Assembly: GCF_004361815.1 (NCBI RefSeq)
Contig: NZ_SNWA01000003.1
Coordinates: 434,001-498,000, forward strand
From: Paraburkholderia sp. BL10I2N1
GTDB lineage: Bacteria > Pseudomonadota > Gammaproteobacteria > Burkholderiales > Burkholderiaceae
Reading direction: 5' to 3'
Length of the DNA stretch: 64,000 nucleotides
This document shows, one piece after another, positions 41,582 to 51,993 of this stretch. The translations under genes were made by a program, and so were the position numbers. The first letter of the stretch is position 1; each line of letters opens with the position of its first letter. Under the pieces are notes generated by a model. That model did no database searches and had not been told where the DNA came from. It saw only the letters and a program-made list of their open reading frames with translations.

Positions 41582-42325
41582 TGCGGCGCAAACGCGGAAT
41601 CCGCTCGAAACTGCGGATTCGCCCGTCGCCTTGCTACAAGATTTGAATGCCGTAGAAACGAAAGAAAAACTGAAACACGCGTCGATCCGAGCCGAGTTTT
41701 GGAAAACGCGTCGGCATTCGCGCTACGCAAGCACGGAACTTCGCCTTAGGCTGAAGCGAAAATATTCTTCCTCCGTGAAACATCTGGATGAGAAATTGTT
41801 GTGTATCTAAATTATTGAAACATAAGAAATTTATCGTTGTTTTAACACAAATGTTTCACGAAAAGCTCACCTGAACTGGACGAGAGAACAAGCATTGCGG
41901 GCGTTGTTCCGGTCCATCGGACGGTTCGACCAACAGCCAGCCGCATTTGTAGTGATTCATACGTTATTCGTAATTTTTTTCTTGGTCGAGCGCGGTCGCG
42001 CGCTCCACAAATCGTTGTTCCATTTGCTGATTCCACCACCGACGTAGACGAGAGCGTGCAAAATCTATGGTCCACCACATTTTTGCAACCCTGATCTTCG
42101 ATGGCGAGTTGGCTTGCCTAAATCTATTCGGCGTCGTTGTGGGGACTGCTCCCCGCGCCACGATGAGATTCGCGCCTGACGATCCTTAACAGTTGGTCGG
42201 CTTCGGAAAGCCTCTTTTGCACTCAGGTTCTTCGTCAGGCCGGTGTGCCGTTTACGTCATCAATTTTCAATCGTCGCAAAACCAGGTGGGTGTACTTCGA
42301 TAAAGCGTCGTTCAGGATCGAGGGC
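41582..42325. other. About 740 bp without a recognisable gene
   Basis: Short ORFs on both strands have no start signals or recognisable products. The part 41800-41850 is AT-rich. It probably consists of remnants between the dead integrase and the IS110 element. Confidence 0.4.
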
Positions 42326-43351
42326 TCAGGCAGGCATGGCGCGCGCTCCTGCATCGAATCTGGTGTTGCGGGTCGCCAGCGCCCACGCAGTGCGTGCCAG
42401 CTTGTTCGCGAGTGCGCAGGCCACCACGTTCGAGTGTCGTCTTGTCAGCATTGCCCGGACCCAGTCGGCGAGCCGGCCGCACTGCCGGTCGAGCCGCTGC
42501 ATGTAGGCACGGGCGCACTGGACCAGCAGGCGCCGGATGTTCTTGTCGCCTCTTTTGCTGATCCCCAGCAGATTGGCCTTGCCGCCGGTGCTGTACTGGC
42601 GTGGTACCAGTCCGACCGACGCGGCGAAGTCCCGACTGCAGCCGTACTGCTTGCCGTCGCCCATTTCGGCGGCCAACACACTCGCCGTGATCGGGCCGAC
42701 GCCAGGAATTGACAGCAGGCGCTGGCCGAGATCGTCTTCCGCGAGCTGGACGGCTATGTCCTTGTCGATCGCGCCGATCTGTTCGCTGAGATACTTGAAG
42801 TGGGCGTGCAGACGCTCGAGAATAGTGACCAGGCGCGGCGGTAGCGGGTGCTCGGCAAGTACGGCAGGCAGACGCTTGATGACAGCGTGGCCAACCGGAA
42901 GGCTGATGCCAAACTCAAGCAGGAAACCGTGCATCTGGTCGCTGGTCTTGGTGCGATCGCGCACGAGCGAATCGCGGACCCGGTGCAGGGCGGACAGCGT
43001 CTGCTGCGATTCCGTCTTCGGCGTCACGAATCTCATCGCCGGCCGCGACGCTGCTTCGCAGATCGCCTCGGCATCGACAAAATCATTCTTGTTTGACTTG
43101 ACGAATGGCCTGACGAACTGCGGCGAGATCAGCTTGACCGTGTGCCCGAATGCGGCCAGCTTGCGGGCCATATGATGCGAACCGGCGCAGGCCTCCATGA
43201 TGACGGTACAGGCATGAAACGTCGCGAAGAATTCGATCAGTTGCTTGCGGCTCAGTTTTTTGCGGACCACGGCCTTGCCTTTTGCGTCCTGCCCATGCAG
43301 ATGAAAGCTGTGTTTGCCCAGATCGATACCAACGAGCGTTACGTCGTCCAT
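42326..43351 (-). CDS. IS110-family transposase, second type
   Basis: 341 residues with GGAGA before the ATG. The DEDD domain shows D10 (VGIDLGKHSFHLHG), E53 (VIMEACAGSHH), and D90/D93 (NKNDFVDAEA). The Transposase_20 domain is at about 205-290 (LLSIPGVGPITASVLAAEMG, FAASVGLVPRQYSTGGKANL). It is not the same element as the 5810 copy (different length and sequence). The upstream region to about 43450 would be expected to encode the bridge RNA. The frame is intact. Confidence 0.92.
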   Translation of the reverse strand: MDDVTLVGIDLGKHSFHLHGQDAKGKAVVRKKLSRKQLIEFFATFHACTVIMEACAGSHHMARKLAAFGHTVKLISPQFVRPFVKSNKNDFVDAEAICEAASRPAMRFVTPKTESQQTLSALHRVRDSLVRDRTKTSDQMHGFLLEFGISLPVGHAVIKRLPAVLAEHPLPPRLVTILERLHAHFKYLSEQIGAIDKDIAVQLAEDDLGQRLLSIPGVGPITASVLAAEMGDGKQYGCSRDFAASVGLVPRQYSTGGKANLLGISKRGDKNIRRLLVQCARAYMQRLDRQCGRLADWVRAMLTRRHSNVVACALANKLARTAWALATRNTRFDAGARAMPA

Positions 43352-43520
43352 GATGGTCTCCAGTTCGGTATGAACACTGCCAGCCTAATCTATCCGGCGG
43401 GGCGGGGTGGACCATCCCATTAGTTGGGGAGGCTCCCGAGGAGGGCTGCTTGTGCTTCCGGTAGCGGCCCCGGTTTCGTGTGGAGTAGGCTGATCGGTCT
43501 CGCAACGGAGGGAGCAAGCC

Positions 43521-44345
43521 ATGCGGTTGATCATCGAAGCACGATTGGTCGACGGAGACGGTGACACGGTCGAGGAGGGCGACGGAATTCTGGCCGTGGT
43601 TGAGCGCCCTGACTGCAGTCTTGTCGAACTGCGCCTGACTCTCGCGGAAGGGCGGTCGCTCTTGGCAAAAGTGCAGGCCGAGCTAATTTCGAAACAGGTG
43701 CAGTGGTGGCTCTCAGGCGAGACCCATTGTCGGAGCTGCGGTGCGGCCTTGAGCCACTAGCACAGTCGGCTCGACGGTGCTGCGCACCGTCTACGGCAAA
43801 GTGACCGTGAAGAGTCCGCGGTTGGGGTCGTGCTCGTGTCAAGGGACTGGGCAGACGCCGCAGCGTGTGGTGCATCCCTTGTCCAAAACGCTGACCAGGC
43901 GCGTCACGCCGGAGCTGGAATACCTTGAGGCGAAGTGGGCAGCTCATTTGCCATACAGGCAGGCTACGGCCATGCTCAAGGAAGTGCTGCCGCTGGACAA
44001 GGGCATTTTCGTCGAGCGGCATCCGGGATCGGCTTCTCGACCTTGGAAAACAGCTCGACGCCGATATCGAGCGTGACATCGCAAACTTGCCCCAGGCTGT
44101 TGCAGACGAACAGGTTCGCGAATCCAGCCATGTCGCCGCCGTGAGCGTCGACTCGGCGTCGCTGCGAAATTGCGACTCCGGGAGAGACCCTGGCCGCCAC
44201 GTGAACATCGTCGCCGGACGGGCGACGTTCACCGACGGTCCTCCAAAACTGTATGCATATGTGCACAGGGAAGTCACCTTGGCTGCAGCGCGACTCGATC
44301 AGTTCCTCAGCCGGAACGGTGTGGCGAGCGATGAACGCGTGACCG
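43521..44345 (+). pseudogene. ISKra4-family transposase fragment
   Basis: The first frame (MRLIIEARLVDGDGDTVEEG ... CRSCGAALSH) ends at a TAG at 43758. The transposase continues in the same or shifted frames through TVYGKVTVKSPRLGSCSCQG, TRRVTPELEYLEAKWAAHLP, then after a shift DRLLDLGKQLDADIERDIAN, SSHVAAVSVDSASLRNCDSG and GRHVNIVAGRATFTDGPPKL. A nonsense codon, at least one frameshift and a missing 3' part show that it is inactive. Its 3' end is joined to relaxase sequence. Confidence 0.75.
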
Positions 44346-45580
44346 TGATTCCCGGGCAGATCGAACCGCGTCTCGCGGAGTCACACAGTGTACGTCGTTC
44401 GCGCGAGCGGGCGGAGTTCGCAGAGATCCGCGCGACGCTCGATGCCAGCCGTCTGCTCGCCGCACTCGCGCATTCGCACGGGCTGATTGTCGAAAAGTAC
44501 CGCATCGGCAAGGGCGCGGACGGCAGCGACAGAATCCAGGCTGGCTCGCGCAATCTGGATGTGTCGGACTTCGTGACGAAAGAGATGAACCTGTCGTGGG
44601 CACAAGCCGCGCAACTGCTACGCGAGACATATCGGGCGCAGACCGGACCCGGCCCCGGCCATGCCCCGCTCCACTCGCCCGAGCGGGACCTGTGGGCCGA
44701 GTTCCAGCAGTGGCGCGCGGTGTATCGCGATGGCTTGCGCCGCGCGTGGGATGAACAGACGCAGCATGAGAAAGTGAGGCGCGGGGCGATCAAGGCGGCT
44801 TTCTACCGCGCGCGGAGCATCGTCGCGGATCGCAAGGATGTGCCGACCGTCGAGCAGCGCGAGCAGCTGTCGGTAGCGCGCGTGGCACGCCTTGAGGCCG
44901 AGGCCGCGCTGCGCGATCGCATCGCGAAGGAGCGTGACGCACTTAAAGGTGCAGGACGCCGGCCGATCACGGACCAGTACCGGGACTTCCTTCAGGCGCG
45001 TGCACAGACCGGTGACGAGCGGGCATTGCGCGAGCTGCGGCGCATGCAGCAGATCCGCTTGCGGGCGAGGAGTGCCGAAGACGAACGCGCTGTCACCATC
45101 AGTGGGCCGGCGCATGGTATGAAGGGTCCGGCCACGCCCGATGGCAACGCGATCATGTACCGTGGGCCGTCGATCACGTATGAGGTGCGGGCCAGCGGCG
45201 AAGTCGACTACCGAAAGGACGGGGCAGCGTTCCTCGTCGACGAGGGCCGAACGCTGCGGCTGTGGGATAGCGAGCGCGAAGCGCTCGGGATTGCGCTGCG
45301 TTTCGCGCAGCAGAAGTTTGGCGCCACGCTGTCGCTGTCGGGCCCGGAAGCATTCCAGGCCGCTGCGGCGCGGGTGGCGGCTGAGATGCGCATGGGCATC
45401 GTGTTCGAGCAGCCCAAGCTGGAGAGCATCAGGCAGGTCCGGCTTGCGGAGCTCGATGCCGAGGCGCAGGAGCGCCGGGTGGCACAGCGCGAGCGCGACG
45501 CCTGGGAGCGGGACGAACTTCGCGACGCCGTACGCAAGACGCAACTAACCGTCCGTGGCGGCCACCCCACCCCAGGCTAG
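43925..45580 (+). pseudogene. Chimeric ORF: ISKra4 fragment joined in frame to a relaxase C-terminus (LPD7)
   Basis: The open frame of 551 codons is transposase sequence up to about 44345 (VASDERVTVIPGQ) and then changes to the C-terminal part of a TraI/MobA-like relaxase. That part contains a helical region ARLLAALAHSHGLIVEKYRI-like, VSDFVTKEMNLSWAQAAQLL, a long charged coiled coil (KAAFYRARSIVADRKDVPTV), and an LPD7-type domain at about 370-490 (ITYEVRASGEVDYRKDGAAF, ALGIALRFAQQKFGATLSLS). The N-terminal nicking domain with its tyrosine and histidine triad is absent. Any product would lack relaxase activity. Confidence 0.7.
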
Positions 45581-45760
45581 GACCCAGAGCCGGCCGCCGA
45601 TCCCGACGTACCAGACAGCGGGCTGGAATAAGTTCCGGTCTGGCCTGGCATCGCCTGTGTCAGGCAGGCCTCGATGGAGCATGCCGGCCGGCATGAGCAT
45701 GTTCATCATCATCAGAGGGGGTGCCATGACGACAATGACGACAGGCACCGCGGGTTTCAC
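45545..45760 (-). CDS. Small putative exported protein, doubtful
   Basis: 71 residues with a hydrophobic N-terminus (VPVVIVVMAPPLMMMNMLMP) and an aromatic C-terminal part (FQPAVWYVGIGGRLWVLAWG). It overlaps the end of the relaxase remnant and lies downstream of two other small minus-strand genes with which it may form an operon. There is no recognised family and only a weak ribosome site. Confidence 0.3.
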   Translation of the reverse strand: MKPAVPVVIVVMAPPLMMMNMLMPAGMLHRGLPDTGDARPDRNLFQPAVWYVGIGGRLWVLAWGGVAATDG

Positions 45761-45775
45761 AAACGCGGCCCCGGA

Positions 45776-45994
45776 TCAGTCGAGACCGTCCACCCACGCA
45801 AGTGCCCATCCAATCCCCGCCCGCTCTGCCTCTTCTTCAGTCTCAAACCCGCCAAGCACACCGGAAGCTTCAACGATCCTGTTGTCCTTCGTGATGGTGC
45901 CGCTCGCGGCGTAGCGCTCTGTTTGCGGGATTTCCTGCTGATTGAGGATGGCATGCCCCCACAGCATGTAGCCCTTATGTTTTTCGCTTCGCAT
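45776..45994 (-). CDS. Small hypothetical protein (72 aa)
   Basis: Begins MRSEKHKGYMLWGHAILNQQ and ends GFETEEEAERAGIGWALAWV. The C-terminal pattern of an acidic helix followed by ALAWVDG recurs in short Burkholderia proteins of unknown role. The start overlaps the upstream gene's stop (TGATG), supporting a real operon of two or three genes. No motif for a defined function. Confidence 0.5.
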   Translation of the reverse strand: MRSEKHKGYMLWGHAILNQQEIPQTERYAASGTITKDNRIVEASGVLGGFETEEEAERAGIGWALAWVDGLD

Positions 45995-46341
45995 CAGCGT
46001 TCGACCCTGGCCTGCGCGCGATGTCCATCCACGCGAAGTACATTGCCCTCAGGCGTGACCTGACGCGGAATGTCCTCATAACGTGGGGCGCGTGCGCGGT
46101 GCCCGACGGCGGCCACCGAAGCCTTGGGGCCGGGCGCTGCCGCCGCGATGCGATGAGGCAACTGGCCACGCGCGATGTGGACACTCGCGCGCCGGTGCCT
46201 GGGTGCCTTTCCGACGGGTTGTAACGGCTGCACTTCGCCACGTGCCTCAGGCGGATTCCACACTTCAACGTAACGCGCGCTCGCTAACGCCGGGGAAGCG
46301 AGCGCCAGAAAGAACAGGCCGTACCCGATTGCTTTCGTCAT
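45994..46341 (-). CDS. Small exported basic protein, unknown function
   Basis: 115 residues with an AAGGAAGAAGG-type site upstream and a signal peptide (GYGLFFLALASPALASA). The mature part is rich in Arg, His, Pro and Ala (APRHRRASVHIARGQLPHRI), without cysteines, and would be periplasmic or surface-associated. It is coupled to the next small gene. I do not recognise it. Confidence 0.5.
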   Translation of the reverse strand: MTKAIGYGLFFLALASPALASARYVEVWNPPEARGEVQPLQPVGKAPRHRRASVHIARGQLPHRIAAAAPGPKASVAAVGHRARAPRYEDIPRQVTPEGNVLRVDGHRAQARVER

Positions 46342-46771
46342 TCCTTCTTCCTTTCGGATGCACGGTCACTGGACTGAACACGTCGCACGACCTGAACCAC
46401 GCAGGATCCGCCGGACCTGATGACTTCGAGTCGCATTCTCGACGCGGTGAAGATCCGTGGACGGGGAGGCAGTTCGAACGGAGGGGATATTTCCTCACGG
46501 CTGGAGTGTCAGGCCGCCGGCTCCTGTGCTGTCTCGCTTCAACCATCGTCAGTCAGCCGATGCCTCTCCGGGACGGTGCGCAGCGGCCACAATCTGTGAC
46601 GTTGAGTGAGTGGTGCCCGAATCTCTGATTATCGGTAGCCCCGCGCGCAAAAAACCATTCCCTGTCTGGGTCACGACGGGAGGACGGTCACGGCAAGGCA
46701 CCGGATATCGCCGAGCCAGCAAAAAGACTTCGGTAGAATAAGCAGACTGTCACGGTGCATCTACAAACGAC
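46342..46771. other. 430 bp without a recognisable gene
   Basis: It should hold the promoters for the small minus-strand operon and for the plus-strand gene at 46772. No distinct repeats or hairpins were seen. Confidence 0.35.
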
Positions 46772-47245
46772 ATGAGCTCAAAGCGAAGCGGGGCGGGTGC
46801 TTCACGACCGCGCAGGCATCTCACGAAAGCGATGTTGTTGCCCATGGACGCGGCGTCTGCTCGCGAGCAGTCGTTATCCTCCCATCTTGCCCTGGTCGCC
46901 TGCCGGGACGGTCACGGCAACAGCCATCTGTTTAATGAGCTGATGCGGACAGTGTACGTCGCTTGGTTCCTCCAGCAAGACGGTTACGGAAGCGAACCGG
47001 TCGCACAATTCAAGACAGCTGAATATGCTGTGGAGGCGGCGCTGGAACTGGCCCATCTGTCAAACGAATGGGTGCTCACCGAAGATGCACTGCCGGTTTT
47101 CGAGCGTCTTCTGGCCCTGCACGATTCACAGCTCGCCACCGCGCCGCTGCACAAGATAATCGACGCAGAACGTCGCCTCAGGCAGTTTCTTGCCGGCACG
47201 GCGAGGTCACCTGTTCCTGAGGCAGATCAGGCCGGGATGCCGTAA
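46772..47245 (+). CDS. Hypothetical regulator-like protein of a Burkholderia plasmid family
   Basis: 157 residues. The N-terminus is basic (MSSKRSGAGASRPRRHLTKA) and the rest is helical, with ALVACRDGHGNSHLFNELMR, TVYVAWFLQQDGYGSEPVAQ, ALPVFERLLALHDSQLATAP and AERRLRQFLAGTARSPVPEA. I recall similar short Burkholderia proteins that databases loosely label Fis-like regulators, but no HTH is evident, so the role is unknown. No signal or membrane segment. It is monocistronic between two non-coding stretches. Confidence 0.55.
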   Translation: MSSKRSGAGASRPRRHLTKAMLLPMDAASAREQSLSSHLALVACRDGHGNSHLFNELMRTVYVAWFLQQDGYGSEPVAQFKTAEYAVEAALELAHLSNEWVLTEDALPVFERLLALHDSQLATAPLHKIIDAERRLRQFLAGTARSPVPEADQAGMP

Positions 47246-47893
47246 GGCATATCAGGGCGGACGTGATCGGCGCGTACCAGTCGCTGTCTGAATGCTCCGC
47301 GTGAAAAGGCTGCGATCGCCGAGCTGCCCCGGCAAACAGCAAGCGGCTATTCGACTCGCGATGACAACAGGTGTTTCATCCGACATCGCGGTCAAGTTTA
47401 TCGATCGAACATTCACGCAGCAGACCATGAATCTGTAGATTCTCGACGGGGGCGCTATTGTCTATGTCGATAAAGTGGACAAGGATTGGCCGGTACACGC
47501 ATACTCGGTGCCCCACAACCACGCGCCGGTGTTTTGTGTCGGGATCGGCAAGTTCTGCTCGCAAAACAGTATCAGGAATTCATCGCGCGGCATTTGACGG
47601 ACTGACCGCGTACACTAAAGCCACCAACACCGATTTGCAGGCACTCGAGGCCGAACTCGCTCCCGCTGGAGTCAACGACAATGCGATCAGTAGTGGAGAA
47701 TGGCGGGTCGGCGTGGGCGGCGCCTATCTTCGATGCGTTTAGCGCACCGGCGGCGGCCATCGGCATTTCGAGCTCGCCTGAAGCGCCTGAGCGTCGAGCG
47801 CATGAAGGAACTCGCGCCGGCGGTGAAAGACGCGGCGCTTTTTCGCGGGCCACGGGTTACCGGAAATATTCGAACTTGAGTAGCGGAGAAGGG
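47246..47893. other. 650 bp without a recognisable gene
   Basis: The open frame upstream of the PLP enzyme start lacks start signals and reads as non-coding. The promoter of the PLP enzyme gene should be here. This may be the boundary between plasmid backbone and metabolic cargo. Confidence 0.4.
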
Positions 47894-49135
47894 ATGGATA
47901 AGCATGGCTTCACCACAGGCATCATTCACGGCGACAGAGTCTCGGGCACTGAGCACGGCGGCGTGCATCAGCCAATTCATACGTCCGTGCAATATGGTTT
48001 CGAGCGCGTCGAGGATCTCATCGGTGTGTTTCAGGGCACGAAAAAGGGCGGTTTCAATTACGCGCGGCAGGGCACTCCCACGACCGCAGCGCTCGAGCGC
48101 AAGATCACGAGTCTTGAAGAGGGTGTCGGCACGGTCTGCTTCAGTACCGGCATGGCTGCGATCACGGCGACGTTTCTCACGCTCTTGCGCGCGGGCGATC
48201 ATCTCGTATCGAGCCGTTACGTGTTCGGCAACACCAACAGCTTGTTCGGCACATTGCGGATGCTCGGTGTCGAAGTTACGACCGTCGACGCATGCGTCGT
48301 CGAAAACGTGAAGGACGCAATCCGACCGAATACGCGCATGGTGTTCGTCGAAACCATCGCAAATCCAGGTACACAGATTCCCGACCTTCAAGGCATCGGC
48401 GATGCGTGTCGTGAGCGAGGCATCGCGTACGTCGTTGATAACACGATTACATCGCCCGCATTGTTCAAGCCGAAGGCGGTCGGCGCGAGCCTTGTCATCA
48501 ACTCGCTGACGAAGACGATCGCGGGTCATGGCGCCGCGCTCGGCGGAGCGGTGACAGATACGGGCCTGTTCGACTGGAGCGCGTATCCGAACATCGCCGA
48601 TGAATATCGGCGTGCGACGCCGAAGGAGCAGGCGCTTTTGCAGATCCGCAAGAAAGGCCTGCGAGACATGGGCGCTGCGTTGTCGTCCGAGCAGGCGCAT
48701 TCCATCGCGTTGGGCGCGGAAACGCTCGCCTTGCGCGTGAAGCAGAGTAGCGATAACGCACTCACACTCGCGCAGTTTCTGGCGGGGCACAAAGCCATCG
48801 GCAAGGTGTTCTATCCCGGCCTGAAGAGCCATCCGCAATACGAGATCGCGCAAGAGCTGTTTAAGGGCGCGTCGTGGCTGCTGTCGTTCGAATTGCTTAA
48901 CGCGGAGCGCATGATCGAAGTCGTCAACGCGCTCAAGCTGCCGATCAAGGCGACTGGTCTCGGCGACACGCGCACGCTTATCATTCCTGTTGCGCCCACG
49001 ATTTTTTTCGAAGCCGGCCCAGAAACGCGCAAGGCGATGGGCATTTCCGACGGTATGCTGCGGCTGTCGGCGGGCATAGAGGATATCGACGACCTGATCA
49101 CGGATTTCTCGCATGCGTTGAAATTTGCGGCGTAA
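47894..49135 (+). CDS. Cys/Met-metabolism PLP enzyme (cystathionine gamma-synthase family)
   Basis: 413 residues from the ATG at 47894 with GAGAAGG directly upstream; the longer open frame has no start signal. Fold-type I PLP enzyme of the Cys/Met metabolism family: NYARQGTPTTAALERKITSL near the N-terminus, CFSTGMAAI for the phosphate-binding loop, VDNTITSPALFKP with the ring-stacking aspartate, and the PLP lysine K207 in INSLTKTIAGHG. The reaction may be gamma-synthase, gamma-lyase or sulfhydrylase; the sequence does not decide. It would act in the cytoplasm on cysteine, homocysteine or methionine-type substrates. Codon use is GC-rich and chromosome-like. Confidence 0.9.
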   Translation: MDKHGFTTGIIHGDRVSGTEHGGVHQPIHTSVQYGFERVEDLIGVFQGTKKGGFNYARQGTPTTAALERKITSLEEGVGTVCFSTGMAAITATFLTLLRAGDHLVSSRYVFGNTNSLFGTLRMLGVEVTTVDACVVENVKDAIRPNTRMVFVETIANPGTQIPDLQGIGDACRERGIAYVVDNTITSPALFKPKAVGASLVINSLTKTIAGHGAALGGAVTDTGLFDWSAYPNIADEYRRATPKEQALLQIRKKGLRDMGAALSSEQAHSIALGAETLALRVKQSSDNALTLAQFLAGHKAIGKVFYPGLKSHPQYEIAQELFKGASWLLSFELLNAERMIEVVNALKLPIKATGLGDTRTLIIPVAPTIFFEAGPETRKAMGISDGMLRLSAGIEDIDDLITDFSHALKFAA

Positions 49136-50006
49136 CGTTCGGATCCTTGACTTTGTGGGCGAGGCCAGCGCGCTGCCCTCGCTCGTCCTGGTCCCGGCAG
49201 CACGGTCGCCGACTCTCACCCACGGAATAAATTGTAGCCACGCACGATTACGAGCTTCACGAGCTTCACGAGCAGCGCGAACGGCGCGCCGAGGTGCAGA
49301 AACGAAACGACTGATATTCCGAAAAACTGAGGCAGCTGACGAACTTCCAGCATTGCCATGAGGCGTTGAGTGAGCGCTGCACTTTGAAAACGGACCCGGC
49401 GTCAGTGCGGATGCATAGGACTGCTTCGGGGATTCTATTGCTGAACGCTGACTTGCCAGATTCATGCCGCGTATGCCTATCGCGTGAGGCAGCACGCCGC
49501 CACAATCCGCCGTTCACATACGTCGTCGGCCGGACGTTCAGGCGTCGGGTCCGCCCCGTAACCGGCCATCCGATTGTCAAAGACGAACGCTCCTTCTCGG
49601 CCTTTGCAGCCGTTGGCCCATCAACAATTGAACGGCCGGTATAGGCCGTCAGCTGACAACATACGGGCAGTTCGGGCGAACGGCAGCTTTGCCCGTCACG
49701 CAACGGCAGTGAACGACCCTGAGCTGCCGTTCTCCCCAGTGCAGACTCAGAGGCCGCTTTCAAGGTGGAACGGCCACCCGGTCTACTAACGCTGCCGGCA
49801 AATCGTCGGCGGCCATTGCCGTTATCTTGGTGTTGTTGGCTCAACCTTTCGCGTACGACCGCTAACACGTGGACGCGATCCGAAATCACCCCGTTTCCGA
49901 CACCTGAGTTAGCTCAATAGATATCGGCGTCCGCTGGCAAGCCGGTCAAGTTTGGCATCGAACACGCGCGCCCATGACTCGCTGTCGAAATACCGAGCAC
50001 GCTACG
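49136..50006. other. 870 bp without a recognisable gene
   Basis: It includes a stretch rich in short repeats of CGGCAG / AACGGC (about 49600-49790), often seen as remnants in Burkholderia genomes. No open frame with start signals was found. Confidence 0.4.
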
Positions 50007-50057
50007 CGCAAGCCTTACATTCCGCACGTCGAGGACACAATTTGGCGCGAATTTCGT
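50007..50057. repeat. Left copy of an inverted repeat flanking the IS1634 remnant
   Basis: It begins CGCAAGCCTTACATTCCGCA and continues through GTCGAGGAC and AATTTGGCG to GAATTTCGT. It matches the complement of 51662-51712 at all but a few positions over about 50 bases. Confidence 0.75.
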
Positions 50058-50059
50058 CG

Positions 50060-51524
50060 CTAGTCTGGCGGGCGAAAGGCGTCGTCCGGGACGCCGAGTA
50101 GCCCGAGCAGCTGACGCTGCAAATCTGTGAGAGGAACGTCGAAGACCTGCACAGTGTGTGCACCATCGATCAGCCGGTGACGTTCTGCGAGGCTGAAGAG
50201 GCGCAGGATCTGTTCGGTCGTGGGGCGTGCGCACTGGCGCTGCTCGGGATAAAGAGGCAGTTCGTCGATATCCACGCGCTTCATGGCAAGGCGCAGCTCG
50301 CGCTCAATGAGTGCCTGCACGAGCAGTGCGAGGAAGTACAGCGTGAAGAAAGCCTCGATGCGGCCCTCGTCCTTCAGGAACACCGGTGCGATCTCATGTA
50401 CGGTCTTGACCTGTTCGAAGCGCTTCTCGATCATCGGCTGACCTTTGTGGGCCTCCAGCACCTGGGCCGGCGACAGACTGCGATCGTTGGTAATCAGAGG
50501 GTACATCCCATCGCTCCTGTGATCGTAAGCGACGGCCTGTTCGTCGGTGGTCCACTCAATGTCAAAGCGCCGCTTTGTCATCTTGCGGTAAGCGGTTTCG
50601 GGTCCCGGGCGACCCCGCCGCGTCTGCCTGTACTCGTGTTCTTCGCGCACGGTGCGACGGACCTTCAGATAGCGGGCGACGTGGTGCTTCTCCTGAATCA
50701 TCCTGATCTGCAGATCAATCTCGGCCGCGCCGCGTAGCCGCGTCTTTGAGCCGGCCAGCCGCGCACGTAACTGCTGGAACTCTTCCATGGCCGCGGCGAT
50801 GTTCCTGCGTCGCCGGGCCTCCTGGCGCAGGGTAAGTAACGAACTCCAGACCCATACTACGGGCCACGCTTCGGCCGACGGCAGCGGCGCGCGAAAGACA
50901 TACCAGCAGTCGCGCGGCCCGTCGCTGTGGCGTGGATTGGGACGATCCCAGACGCACGTCCAGTCTGGGGTGTTGGTCTGGATCCACTGGCGAAACTCGG
51001 CGTCTTCCAGGCGGCTGCGCGGCAACACCGTGACGAAGCGTCCGCCCGCGCGATCGATATGGTCCAGCGTTTCTCGCGAACAAAGTTTTGAATCGGCCAC
51101 GTACAGGAAGTCGCTTCGGCCGGCCAGGGCGCGCAGCGTATTCCAGGTATCGACGTGAGTGCGAGAGTCGCTCGTGTTGCCGTCGGTACAGCGGAACGCG
51201 ACGGGAACGTTGCCGTCGGCGGTCACGGTGAGGATGAACAGCAGCTGCTTCATATCGGGCCTATGGTCCTTCGAATGACCATAGGCGATCACCGGTGCCG
51301 TGCGTGCGCGAATTTTGCGGCCGGTGGCGCCACGATAGCTGCCGCACGCCGAGGGCCCGGCCGTGAGGTACCGCACAGCGTGCGTCCGAGGGAACGTGGC
51401 GATCGAGCAAGGCCTCCAGGCCGATGCGATCAATGAAGTGATTGACGAGGGGTAAAGGTCCCATGCGCTCGCTGTGCAGGATGTAGCGAGCCTTGGGCTG
51501 AGAAAGTTCTTGTGGGCTGGACAT
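50060..51524 (-). pseudogene. IS1634-family transposase, internally deleted
   Basis: The N-terminus (MSSPQELSQPKARYILHSER, GLEALLDRHVPSDARCAVPH) is in one frame to about 51350. After a deletion the rest is in another frame: APVIAYGHSKDHRPDMKQLL, LYVADSKLCSRETLDHIDRA, RRGRPGPETAYRKMTKRRFD, and KGQPMIEKRFEQVKTVHEIA with the catalytic-type glutamate. A full IS1634 transposase is about 550-600 residues, so roughly 80-100 residues are missing, probably including the first acidic residue. It should be inactive. Confidence 0.8.
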
Positions 51525-51661
51525 TCTGCCACTATGTTAGCATAGGACTACTAAATTTCAATGTCAGATTTGACGCCATCACACACCACAAGCGGATTTT
51601 CAGCGCCAGTTGCTCAGCCTACCCAGCGTCCAGCAGGCGCATTTCGTCCGCCGAATTGCCA

Positions 51662-51712
51662 ACGAAATTCACGCCAAATTGGGTCCTCGACCTGCGGAAT
51701 GTAAGGCAAGCG
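51662..51712. repeat. Right copy of the inverted repeat flanking the IS1634 remnant
   Basis: It runs from ACGAAATTCACGCCAAATTG through CCTCGAC to GCGGAATGTAAGGCAAGCG. It is the inverse of the copy at 50007-50057, so the two copies face each other across the 1.6-kb remnant. Confidence 0.75.
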
Positions 51713-51993
51713 AGTCGAGACGTGCCGATTTACCCATTCCACCAATCAGGACGAACAGGGTATCGGGGCGCGACAGGTCTCGCGCAAATGGGCGAGAATT
51801 ACTGCCCGCTTGCGTCAGCGAACTGGGGGCGGGCACATTGGCAGATGCCCCCGTTTTACGCCCTAGCGGGCCCGTGGCAAAGAGCACGTGCAGGAATGGA
51901 CTCGCGCGGCGCTTGGGATCGCCGAAGTTCTTGAATAATGTTTCCATCAACGACAGGCAGACGTCGAGCCCAGTACAGAGTGCCCGGATGCAA

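Noticed and set aside
47687..49495. 602-codon minus-strand open frame
   Set aside because: It is antisense to the PLP enzyme, which has all its family motifs; the minus frame is Arg-rich and shows no domain.
50007..51712. Integron attC sites
   Set aside because: The inverted 50-mers lack the conserved attC core ends and there is no integron integrase or cassette array.
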